Shown: positions 1-5,958 of the stretch, piece by piece
Layout: each line of letters begins with the position of its first letter
Position numbering within the stretch: position 1 is the first letter of the stretch
NCBI GenBank assembly: GCA_025456385.1
Contig: JALOKS010000290.1
Location: forward strand, 1 to 7,138
Reading direction: 5' to 3'
DNA length: 7,138 nt
Source of the DNA: Thermoanaerobaculales bacterium
Lineage (GTDB): Bacteria; Acidobacteriota; Thermoanaerobaculia; Thermoanaerobaculales; Sulfomarinibacteraceae
Notes under the pieces: generated by a model
The model's input: only the letters and a program-made list of their open reading frames with translations
What the model was told of the DNA's origin: nothing
Databases searched by the model: none
Made by a program: the position numbers and the translations under genes

Positions 1-943
1 AGCCGGCGAGCTCGGCCGCCAGGTGGTGGAGCGCCTCGACGCCCATCGTGAGTACGGCTTCCAGGTGGTGGGCTTCCTCGACGACGACCCCGGCCGGCAA
101 CAGCGCGCCATCCAGGGCGTGCCGGTGCTCGGCACCACCAACGAGCTCGAAAGCGCGGTCAGCGAGCACGGCGTCGACCAGGTGCTGATCGCGCTGCCGC
201 TCGCCGCCCACCACCGCACCCTGCAGCTGGTGCGGCGCGCCGGCGAGCTGCTGGTCGACATCAAGATCGTGCCCGACGTGCTGCAGTACTACGTGATGCG
301 CGCGGGCATCGAGGACCTCGACGGGCTGCCGCTCATCAACCTCACCCAGATCCCGCTCGAGGGCTTCAACCAGGTCGTCAAGCGCGCCTTCGACCTCGTC
401 GGCTCGGCATTGCTGCTGCTCCTGACCGGCTGGCTGTTCCCGCTCATCGCCTGGCTGATCAAGCGCGAGGACGGCGGGCCGGTGCTGTTCTCGCAGGTCC
501 GGATGGGCATGGACGGCCGCGCCTTCAGGCTCTACAAGTTCCGCTCGATGCGGGTCGACGCCGAGGACGACGGCGACGGCAGGTGGACGCGCACCAACGA
601 CCCGCGCGTGACGCGCATCGGCGCCGTGCTGCGCCGCACCAACCTCGACGAGCTGCCGCAGCTCCTCAACGTCCTCCGCGGCGACATGTCGCTGGTCGGC
701 CCGCGTCCCGAGCAGCCGAAGTTCGTCGAGCAGTTCCGCAGCCGCTACCCGGCCTACCACGTCCGCCATCGGGTGCGCGCCGGCCTCACCGGCTGGGCGC
801 AGGTCAACGGCCTGCGCGGCGACACCTCGATCCGGCAGCGGGTCGTTCACGACCTCTACTACGTCGAGAACTGGAGCTTCGCCCTCGACCTCCGGATCCT
901 GTGGCGCACCCTGCGGCTCGCGCTCCTCAGCGCAAAGGCGTGA
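1..943 (+). CDS. Undecaprenyl-phosphate sugar-1-phosphate transferase (WcaJ/EPS_sugtrans type), 5' end missing
   Basis: It should transfer a hexose-1-phosphate from a nucleotide sugar to the membrane carrier undecaprenyl phosphate, the first step of repeat-unit assembly at the inner membrane. The open frame enters from the left edge (first full codon at 2) with AGELGRQVVERL, the glycine-rich end of a Rossmann-like CoA_binding_3 domain, so the GTG at 23 is not the true start. A hydrophobic segment at about 395-460 precedes the Bac_transf catalytic domain. That domain shows KFRSM (536-550), DELPQLLNVLRGDMSLVGPRPE from about 647, whose Asp-Glu pair is the catalytic dyad known in PglC-type enzymes, and GLTGWAQVNGLRGDT. 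The C-terminus looks complete, while the usual N-terminal membrane helices lie outside the window. The sugar could be glucose, galactose or another hexose and cannot be read from sequence. A GC hairpin follows the stop directly. Confidence 0.93.
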   Translation, partial: AGELGRQVVERLDAHREYGFQVVGFLDDDPGRQQRAIQGVPVLGTTNELESAVSEHGVDQVLIALPLAAHHRTLQLVRRAGELLVDIKIVPDVLQYYVMRAGIEDLDGLPLINLTQIPLEGFNQVVKRAFDLVGSALLLLLTGWLFPLIAWLIKREDGGPVLFSQVRMGMDGRAFRLYKFRSMRVDAEDDGDGRWTRTNDPRVTRIGAVLRRTNLDELPQLLNVLRGDMSLVGPRPEQPKFVEQFRSRYPAYHVRHRVRAGLTGWAQVNGLRGDTSIRQRVVHDLYYVENWSFALDLRILWRTLRLALLSAKA

Positions 944-972
944 GCGGACCAAGGTCCGCAGTTCTCAATTTT
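944..972 (+). terminator. Possible terminator after the sugar-phosphate transferase
   Basis: GCGGACC (944-950) and GGTCCGC (953-959) form a perfect 7-bp GC stem beginning on the base after the stop codon, with a two-base loop that would open to four. A short AATTTT run follows at 967-972, about seven bases after the stem. The spacing to the T run is longer than in a classic intrinsic terminator, so this is a moderate call. The larger heptad hairpin that follows may do the same job. Confidence 0.45.
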
Positions 973-1077
973 GAATTTTGAATTTTGAATTCTGAACTTC
1001 CCACCGCGCCCCCGCGTGTTCCGGGAGGGCGGAGGGGAATTCAAAATTCAAAATTCAAAATTGAGAATTGAAAATTG
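962..1077. repeat. Perfect 31-bp inverted repeat of AT-rich heptads
   Basis: The arm 962-992 is the exact reverse complement of 1037-1067, separated by a 44-base GC-rich loop. Both arms are built from a seven-base unit, GAATTTT on the left and AAAATTC on the right. The right arm runs on to 1077 with the variants AGAATTG and AAAATTG. The AT-rich arms stand out sharply from the GC-rich surroundings. The element fills nearly the whole gap between two convergent genes, so a two-way terminator is a likely effect. The same heptad recurs at 2411-2541, which points to a dispersed repeat family. Confidence 0.9.
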
Positions 1078-1080
1078 ATC

Positions 1081-2376
1081 CTACGCCCGATACTCATCCT
1101 TGCCGCGGCCGGGGAGGCCGGCGGCCTGGCGGAGGACGGCGGCGGTCGCCGCGGCCGCCCGCTCCCAGGAGAACCTCGCCGCCCGTTCGCGGCCGAGAGC
1201 CTGCAGGCGGGCGCGGTGCTGCGGGTCGGCGAGCAGCGACGCCGCCGCCGAGGCGATGCCGTGGGGGCTCGACGGGTCGACGTAGACCGCCGCCGGCCCC
1301 GCGACCTCGGGCATCGACGAGCTGCCGGAGGTGATGACCGGCGTGCCGCAGGCCATGCTCTCGAGCAGCGGCAGGCCGAAGCCCTCGAGCCAGGACGGGA
1401 AGAGCAGCGCGTCGGCGCCGCGGTAGAGGGCCGCGAGCAGCGGCCGTTCCACGTAGTCGAGGTGGTGGATGGAGGAGCGGACCGGCGAGGACTCGAGCTC
1501 GCGCCGGATCGCCTCGGTTCGCCAGCCCCAGCGCCCGACGAGAACCAGCCCGCCCTCGTATCCCCAGTCCTTGAGGAGCTTGAAGGCGCGCAGCACGCCG
1601 ACCACGTTCTTGCGCGGCTCGAGGGTCGAGACGAAGAGCAGGTAGGGCTCGGGCAGGCCCGCCGGAAGCTCGGCGGCGGCCTCCTGGCGGAGGCCCTCGT
1701 CGACCCCCTCGTGGATGGTGTGGATGAGGCGCCGCGAGAGCCCGAGGTGCTCCACGAGGTCGCCGGCGGTGGCCTCGGAGACGGCGATCAGGCGCTCGGC
1801 GTGGCACAGGGTTCGCGGCAGCCGATCCCGCAGCCCGGCGAGGGTCTCGGGGGCGACGGTCTGCGGCATGGCGGCGAAGGCGAGATCGTGCACCGTCGCG
1901 ACCTGGGTGCGGGCGAAGGGCTCCTGGTCGGCGTGGGCGAAGAAGTTCGGCGCGAAGAGCACGTCGTTGGCGTCGAGCACGCGCAGCAGGGGCTCGACCA
2001 GCGCCCGCAGGAGGGCGAGGGTCGGCCGCACCGGCAGCAGGAAGCCGGGCGGGATCTGGTGGACGCGCAGGCGCATGTGGCGGCCGCCGGGCATGGGAGG
2101 CGGCGCGGGCTCGTCGGGGGCGAGGAAGGTGCGCGCGTAGAGGTTGTAGCCGAGGCCGTCGTCGCGGCGGTCGAGGGCGGCGAGCAGGTTCCACTCGTAC
2201 CAGCCGACGCCGGTCATGCTCTCGAAGAAGGGGTAGATGTCGACGGCGACGGTGGCGCCGTCCTCGGCATGTACGACCCGCTGCCCGAAGCGGCGGCAGC
2301 GGAGGCGGAAGGTGCCCGCGAGGTCGCGCCCGAGGGCGGCGAAGAAGCCGAAGGTCACGGCGATGCGCCGGAGCAT
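1081..2376 (-). CDS. Glycosyltransferase family 4 (GT-B fold)
   Basis: A 431-residue retaining glycosyltransferase, expected in the cytoplasm or at the inner membrane face and transferring a sugar from a nucleotide donor to the lipid-linked glycan. The N-terminal acceptor half begins near residue 41 (VAVDIYPFFESMTGVGWYEW). HDLAF is at about 163-167 and IAVSEAT at about 197-203. The C-terminal donor half has STLEPRKN (R255, K256) and the E-x7-E signature in EGFGLPLLE (E331 and E339), followed by SMACGTPVITS. About 40 residues precede the usual first strand, with a mildly hydrophobic then Arg-rich stretch. This may be a membrane-contact tail or a start placed too far upstream. The ATG at 2374-2376 has no Shine-Dalgarno sequence. 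It is the only minus-strand gene here and is bracketed by inverted heptad repeats. Donor and acceptor are unknown. Confidence 0.93.
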   Translation of the reverse strand: MLRRIAVTFGFFAALGRDLAGTFRLRCRRFGQRVVHAEDGATVAVDIYPFFESMTGVGWYEWNLLAALDRRDDGLGYNLYARTFLAPDEPAPPPMPGGRHMRLRVHQIPPGFLLPVRPTLALLRALVEPLLRVLDANDVLFAPNFFAHADQEPFARTQVATVHDLAFAAMPQTVAPETLAGLRDRLPRTLCHAERLIAVSEATAGDLVEHLGLSRRLIHTIHEGVDEGLRQEAAAELPAGLPEPYLLFVSTLEPRKNVVGVLRAFKLLKDWGYEGGLVLVGRWGWRTEAIRRELESSPVRSSIHHLDYVERPLLAALYRGADALLFPSWLEGFGLPLLESMACGTPVITSGSSSMPEVAGPAAVYVDPSSPHGIASAAASLLADPQHRARLQALGRERAARFSWERAAAATAAVLRQAAGLPGRGKDEYRA

Positions 2377-2382
2377 GGAGGG

Positions 2383-2388
2383 ATGATA
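2383..2388 (-). promoter_or_regulatory. Possible -10 box (TATCAT) close to the minus-strand GT4 start
   Basis: Read on the minus strand, TATCAT is followed by six bases (CCCTCC) and then the ATG. No Shine-Dalgarno sequence is present, so the placement fits a leaderless transcript with a TAnnnT box. No convincing -35 was found, although AT-rich heptads lie just upstream. Motif-level evidence only. Confidence 0.3.
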
Positions 2389-2410
2389 GCGCGGCGGCGG
2401 AGTGAAGAAT

Positions 2411-2541
2411 GTTGAATTTTGAATTTTGAATTTTTAGTTCGGAATGAGGGATGGCCGCCATACTCCCGTCCTGCCGGTGTTGGGTGAGCTCCCGGACTCG
2501 AAAGCCAAAATTCAGAATTCAGAATTCAGAATTCAAAATTC
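2411..2541. repeat. Pair of inverted AT-rich heptad arrays
   Basis: The left array (2414-2434) has three GAATTTT units, and the right array (2507-2541) has five units of A(A/G)AATTC, three of them AGAATTC. They face each other as imperfect inverted repeats, with A/G changes in the units, around about 70 bases of GC-rich sequence. The unit and head-to-head arrangement match the element at 962-1077 on the other side of the minus-strand glycosyltransferase. It sits in the divergent intergenic region, so it cannot be a simple shared terminator. It could supply AT-rich promoter-proximal DNA or be a passive repeat. Confidence 0.85.
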
Positions 2542-2573
2542 AATCATCGAAGCCAGACCGCATCCCGCTGACG

Positions 2574-2585
2574 GAAAACGTTTTC
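2574..2585. promoter_or_regulatory. 12-bp perfect palindrome, possible operator
   Basis: GAAAACGTTTTC is a perfect palindrome with a central CG, 55 bases before the ATG at 2641. The AAACGTTT core with a central CpG is typical of operators bound by LacI-family repressors. It has no loop, so a protein site is likelier than a terminator. A second small palindrome, GTTCGAAC, lies at 2604-2611. No regulator gene is in the window, so the link is inference. Confidence 0.35.
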
Positions 2586-2604
2586 AAGCTCAGACGAGTC
2601 AGCG

Positions 2605-2633
2605 TTCGAACAACGGTTCGTTCGCGCTAGGAT
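2605..2633 (+). promoter_or_regulatory. Possible promoter of the plus-strand glycosyltransferase operon
   Basis: TTCGAA (2605-2610) and TAGGAT (2628-2633) are 17 bases apart, and the ATG at 2641 follows seven bases after the second box. TAGGAT matches four of six -10 positions and TTCGAA only three of six -35 positions. AGGA inside the box (2629-2632) could equally be a Shine-Dalgarno sequence with an eight-base spacer. It lies just downstream of the palindrome at 2574-2585. Confidence 0.3.
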
Positions 2634-2640
2634 GGGCGCC

Positions 2641-3788
2641 ATGAGGGTGGGGGTGATCGCCGCCGAGCTGGAGGGGCAGCGCACCGGCGTCGGCCGCTAC
2701 CTCGAGGGCATGCTGCGCGGCCTTTCAAGCTGGGATCACGGCTGGGAGTGGCACCTCTTCTTCCAGGGCGAGGCCGCCGAGGGCGTCGCCGGCGGCGACC
2801 GCCGCGTGGTCCGCCACCATGCCGGCGACCGCGGCAGCCGCGTCCTCTGGGAGCAGCTCAGGCTGCCGCGCGAGCTCCGCCGACACCCTGGCTGCCGCGC
2901 GAGCTCCGCCGACACCCTCTGGACCTCGTCCTCGGCCCCGCCTACGCCCTTCCGCGGGGGCTGCGGACACCGGCGGTGGTGGTCCTGCACGACCTCAGCT
3001 TCGAGCTCCTGCCGGAGGATTTTCCGCCGCGCGAGCGCTGGCGGCGGCGGCTGCTCGCACGGCACGCGGCGCGGCGGGCCGACCGCGTGCTGACCGATAC
3101 CGCCCACGTCGCCGGCCTGGTGCGGGCGCGCTATCGGGTGCCGGCGGAGCGGCTCGGGGTGGTGCCGCTCGGCATCGACCTCCAGGACTTCAGGGCGCAG
3201 CCGCGCGCGGGCGACGAGGGTCTGCGGGCGGCGCTCGGCGTGCGCACGCCCTACCTGCTGTGGCTCGGCACGGTGCTCGAGCGCCGGCTGCCGAAGGAGG
3301 TTCTCGAGGCCTTCGCCGGTCTGCGCAGCGAGCGGCCAGAGCTGCAGCTGGTGATCGCCGGCGCCAACCGGATGCGGGAGCCGCAGCGGCTGCAGGGCTG
3401 GATCGCCGAGCTCGGGCTCCAGGGCGCGGTGCTCGCTCCGGGCTGGGTCGGGGAGGCGAGCCTGGCCCCGCTCTACCGCGGCGCGGAGCTCGGGGTCTAT
3501 GTCTCCCGCCACGAAGGCTTCGGGATCCCGCCGCTCGAGTGCCTCGCCTGCGGCACTCCGGTTGTGGTGAGCTCGGGGCTCGCCCTCGACGAGCTGTGGC
3601 CGGACTACCCCTTCCGCTGTCGGGAGGTGTCCGCAGCCGGCATCCTCGCGACGGCGCGCGAGGTGCTGGCCGATCGCGGCCGGACGGAGGCGATGCTCGC
3701 GCGGGCGGCGCGGCTGCTCGAACGTCAGGACTGGGAGGCGAGCTCGCGCCGGCTGGTCGCGGAGCTGCGCCGGGCGGTGCCGGAGTGA
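2641..3788 (+). pseudogene. Glycosyltransferase family 4, frameshifted by a 29-bp tandem duplication
   Basis: Without one copy of the duplication the gene would encode a complete 372-residue GT4 enzyme. The N-terminus is MRVGVIAAELEGQRTGVGRYLEG, then PAVVVLHDLSFELLPEDF, VVPLGIDLQDF, LWLGTVLERRLPKEVLEAF, and the E-x7-E signature EGFGIPPLE followed by LACGTPVVVSS. As given, the frame from 2641 is correct for about 83 residues. It then reads into the wrong frame and stops at 3091-3093, leaving a 150-residue product without the donor-binding half. The rest of the gene is in the -1 frame and free of further lesions to its TGA at 3786-3788, so the break is recent, reversible or a sequence error. 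An alternative ATG at 2632 is in frame, but 2641 fits the family start. The next gene overlaps its stop codon (GTGA), so loss of translation here could also reduce the downstream genes. Confidence 0.88.
2861..2918 (+). repeat. Perfect 29-bp tandem duplication inside the GT4 gene
   Basis: Bases 2861-2889 are repeated exactly at 2890-2918 with no spacer. The unit starts GGCTGCCGCG and ends CGACACCCT. Because 29 is not a multiple of three, the extra copy shifts the frame by -1. Removing one copy restores LPRELRRHPLDLVLGPAYA, a normal GT4 stretch. The flanking bases do not extend the repeat. Confidence 0.97.
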
Positions 3789-4612
3789 TCTCGGCGGTGG
3801 TCGTCAACCACAACGGCGGCGTCGGGCTGCGGCGTTGCCTCGACAGCCTGGGACCGCCCCGGGCGGGGCTCGAGGTGCTGCTGGTCGACAACGCCTCGAG
3901 CGACGGCTCGCCCGCACTGGTGCGCGAGGTCTTCCCGTGGGTGCGGGTGCTCGCCCAGACCGCAAACCTCGGCTTCGGCGCCGCCAACAACCTGGCGGCG
4001 GCGAGCGCCGCGGGCGAGTCCCTGCTGCTCCTCAACGCGGACGCCTGGCTCGAGGCCGGCGCACTCGGCCGGCTGGCCGATCGCCTCGGGTCGGACGAGC
4101 GGCTGGCCCTGGTCGCGCCGCGCCTGGTCTATCCGGACGGCCGCCGCCAGTTCAGCTGGTCGCCGGAGCGCGGCGTGCTCGGCGAGGCGCTGCAGCAGCT
4201 GCGCAACCCGCACGAAGCGCGCGCCTGGGTGCACGGCCGGGCGGCGCGCCTGGCGAGCCGCATCGCCGGCCCGCCCTGGTACACGGCGGCCTGCGTGCTG
4301 CTGCGGGCGACGGCCTTCCGCGAGGTCGGCGGCTTCGACGAGCGTTTCTTCATGTACTTCGAGGACGTGGACCTCTGCGTGCGCCTCCGCGCCGCGGGTT
4401 GGCGGCTCGCCGAGGAGCCGGCGGCGGTCGCGCGCCACGCCGGCGGCTTCGCCCGCCACCCGCAGGTCGACGAGCTCTACCGGCCGTCCCAGCTGCGGTA
4501 CTACGGCCTCCACCGCCCCCGCTGGGAGCAGCGCCTGATCGCGCGGCGGCTGCGGCGGCGCTTCGGCGACCGCGCGGTGGACGCCTGGCTCGCGCCGGGG
4601 GCGGCGCCGTGA
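3785..4612 (+). CDS. Glycosyltransferase family 2, WbbL/rhamnosyltransferase-like
   Basis: A 275-residue GT-A-fold inverting glycosyltransferase that probably adds one sugar to the growing lipid-linked repeat unit in the cytoplasm. The GTG at 3785 overlaps the previous TGA as GTGA, and the protein begins directly with the first strand (ISAVVVNHNGG), so the start is well supported. The conserved nucleotide-binding aspartate is D35 in VDNASSDGS. NLGFGAANN is at 61-69, and the DxD-like metal site is NAD (84-86) in LLLNADAWLE. The catalytic-region signature FDERFFMYFEDVDLCVRLRAAGW spans 184-206 with E193-D194. This layout is typical of COG1216 enzymes, many of which are rhamnosyltransferases, but the donor is not provable from sequence. 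The length is typical of the shorter members. Its stop overlaps the GTG of the small membrane protein, so translation is probably coupled on both sides. Confidence 0.93.
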   Translation: MISAVVVNHNGGVGLRRCLDSLGPPRAGLEVLLVDNASSDGSPALVREVFPWVRVLAQTANLGFGAANNLAAASAAGESLLLLNADAWLEAGALGRLADRLGSDERLALVAPRLVYPDGRRQFSWSPERGVLGEALQQLRNPHEARAWVHGRAARLASRIAGPPWYTAACVLLRATAFREVGGFDERFFMYFEDVDLCVRLRAAGWRLAEEPAAVARHAGGFARHPQVDELYRPSQLRYYGLHRPRWEQRLIARRLRRRFGDRAVDAWLAPGAAP

Positions 4613-4845
4613 CGGCGGCTGTCGCCGTGGTGCTCGCGGTGGCGTTTGCAGCGGCCCTCGCGGCCGCCGCGGCCGCGGGCCGCCGGCTTCTGCGGTGGCG
4701 GCGGCTGCAGCGGCGGCTCGCATGCGCCTCGGCCGAGGTGGCGGCGGCGATGGCGGACGGCCGCCTGGCGCGGGCCACCGGCGAGGCGCTGCTGCAGCAC
4801 CTCGAGGGGCTGCGCCGCGAGCGCGGCGCGGCGCGGCGGAGCTGA
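4609..4845 (+). CDS. Small single-pass membrane protein (78 residues), unknown function
   Basis: I do not recognise this protein. It starts with GTG at 4609, overlapping the GT2 stop as GTGA, and ends at 4845, three bases before the next glycosyltransferase. Residues 2-23 are a continuous Ala/Val/Leu helix suited to one membrane span. An Arg-rich patch follows (RRLLRWRRLQRRL, about 25-37), which by the positive-inside rule would place the C-terminus in the cytoplasm. The rest (about 40-78) looks helical and charged, with an LLQHLEGLRRERG stretch. Support for a real gene comes from the tight start and stop fit and the lack of any other gene in this gap. In DNA this GC-rich, Ala/Arg content can arise by chance, so confidence is moderate. 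A membrane anchor or partner for the neighbouring glycosyltransferases is a guess. Confidence 0.6.
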   Translation: MTAAVAVVLAVAFAAALAAAAAAGRRLLRWRRLQRRLACASAEVAAAMADGRLARATGEALLQHLEGLRRERGAARRS

Positions 4846-4848
4846 GGC

Positions 4849-5949
4849 GTGCGCATCGGCATCGACGCCGGGCGGGCGCTCCACGGTGACGGTGGGGTCG
4901 CCGCCTACACCCGCGAGCTCGTCGCCGGCCTCGTCCGCCACGCGCCCGCCGAGGAGCTGGTGCTCTTCGACCTCGACCGCGGCCGCCGTCGGCGCGCGGA
5001 GTACGAGCGGGCCCTCGGCCCGCTGCCGCCGGCGGTCGGGATCGCGCCCGCCGAGCGGCGTCGCCTCGCGGGCCTCGACCTCTTCCATGCGCCGGGCTTC
5101 GCGATGCCGCCGGGCGGCGCGCCGCGCCACCTGCTCACCCTCCACGACCTCACCGTTCTCAGCCACCCCGAGTGCCACACCGCGGCGAACCGCGCCCGCA
5201 CCGTGGTCGCGGTCGCGACGGCCCTGGCCCGGGGCGCGACCGTGCTCGCGGTGTCGCAGGCCACCAGGAGCGAGGCGGTGCGCCTGCTCGCACTGGCGCC
5301 GGAGCGGGTCGAGGTCCTGCCGCCGCTCCTCGCGCCCTGCTTCGCAGCCGGCGGCGACGGCGAGGCGGATGCCGCGGCACGACGCCGCCTCGGCGCGGCG
5401 GCGCCGTACGTGCTGGCGGTGGCGAGCCTCGAGCCGCGCAAGAACCTCGAGCGCCTGCTCGACGCCTGGCAGCTGCTGCCGGCGCCGGTGCGAAGCGCCC
5501 ACCGGCTGGTGCTGGTGGCCGCGGCGGGATGGCTCGCCGGGCGGTTGCGGCGGCGCCTCGCCCGCCTCGCCCGGGCGGGGCAGGTCACTCTGCTCGGGCG
5601 CCTCGCGGCCCCCGATCTGGCCGCTCTCTACCGCGGCGCGCGGGCGCTCGTGTTTCCGTCGCTCGCCGAGGGCTTCGGCCTGCCGGTGGCCGAGGCCATG
5701 GCCTGCGGGGCGCCGGTGATCACCTCCAACCGCTCGTCGATGCCGGAGACCGCGGGAGGCGCCGGCGTGCTCGTCGAGCCGGAGGACGCCGACGAGATCG
5801 CTGCTGCGATCGCCCGCGTCGTCGGCGATGCGGAGCTCCGCCGCGACCTCCGCGCGCGCGGCTTCGAGCGCGCTCAGCGCTTCGCACCGGAGGTCGTGGT
5901 GCCGCAGCTGCTCGCCGTCTACCGTCGCGCCAGCGGGCGGCTGGGCTAG
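4849..5949 (+). CDS. Glycosyltransferase family 4 (GT-B fold)
   Basis: A complete 366-residue GT4 enzyme. The GTG at 4849 is preceded by GGAG (4838-4841) at a seven-base spacing, and the protein starts at the family's first strand (MRIGIDAGRALHGDGGVAAY), so this start is secure. HDLTVLSHPE is at about 99-108 and LAVSQATRSE at about 133-142. The donor half has ASLEPRKN (R197, K198), LYRGARALVFPS, and the E-x7-E signature in EGFGLPVAE (E274, E282), then AMACGAPVITSNRSSMPE. The closely matching motif set shared with the minus-strand GT4 (SLEPRKN or TLEPRKN, EGFGLP, PVITS, SSMPE) suggests the two are related members of the same subfamily. It probably adds a sugar to the repeat unit with retention of configuration. 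Donor and linkage are unknown. It is the last glycosyltransferase of the plus-strand run. Confidence 0.94.
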   Translation: MRIGIDAGRALHGDGGVAAYTRELVAGLVRHAPAEELVLFDLDRGRRRRAEYERALGPLPPAVGIAPAERRRLAGLDLFHAPGFAMPPGGAPRHLLTLHDLTVLSHPECHTAANRARTVVAVATALARGATVLAVSQATRSEAVRLLALAPERVEVLPPLLAPCFAAGGDGEADAAARRRLGAAAPYVLAVASLEPRKNLERLLDAWQLLPAPVRSAHRLVLVAAAGWLAGRLRRRLARLARAGQVTLLGRLAAPDLAALYRGARALVFPSLAEGFGLPVAEAMACGAPVITSNRSSMPETAGGAGVLVEPEDADEIAAAIARVVGDAELRRDLRARGFERAQRFAPEVVVPQLLAVYRRASGRLG

Positions 5950-5952
5950 GAT
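5947..5952 (+). promoter_or_regulatory. TAGGAT box just upstream of the crotonase start
   Basis: TAGGAT overlaps the TAG stop of the glycosyltransferase and is followed by GAGGCC and then the ATG at 5959. It is the same hexamer found before the ATG at 2641, with six rather than seven bases to the start. It may act as a -10 box for a leaderless or short-leader transcript, or its AGGA (5948-5951) may be the Shine-Dalgarno sequence. The second reading is simpler within an operon. Confidence 0.3.
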
Positions 5953-5958
5953 GAGGCC

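Noticed and set aside
1075..2415. 446-codon open frame on the plus strand opposite the GT4 gene
   Set aside because: It is the mirror of a clearly coding minus-strand gene in high-GC DNA, where stops are rare in other frames. Its translation is low-complexity with no recognisable domain.
2861..2918. CRISPR-like repeat of 29 bases
   Set aside because: There are only two copies, directly adjacent with no spacer and inside a coding gene, so this is a tandem duplication.
2861..2918. Programmed ribosomal frameshift in the GT4 gene
   Set aside because: No slippery run is visible, and the frame change is fully explained by the duplicated 29 bases.
2819..3784. Upstream extension of the GT2 frame
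   Set aside because: The sequence before 3785 in this frame is Ala/Arg-rich noise overlapping the GT4 gene. The GT2 fold starts exactly at the GTG at 3785.
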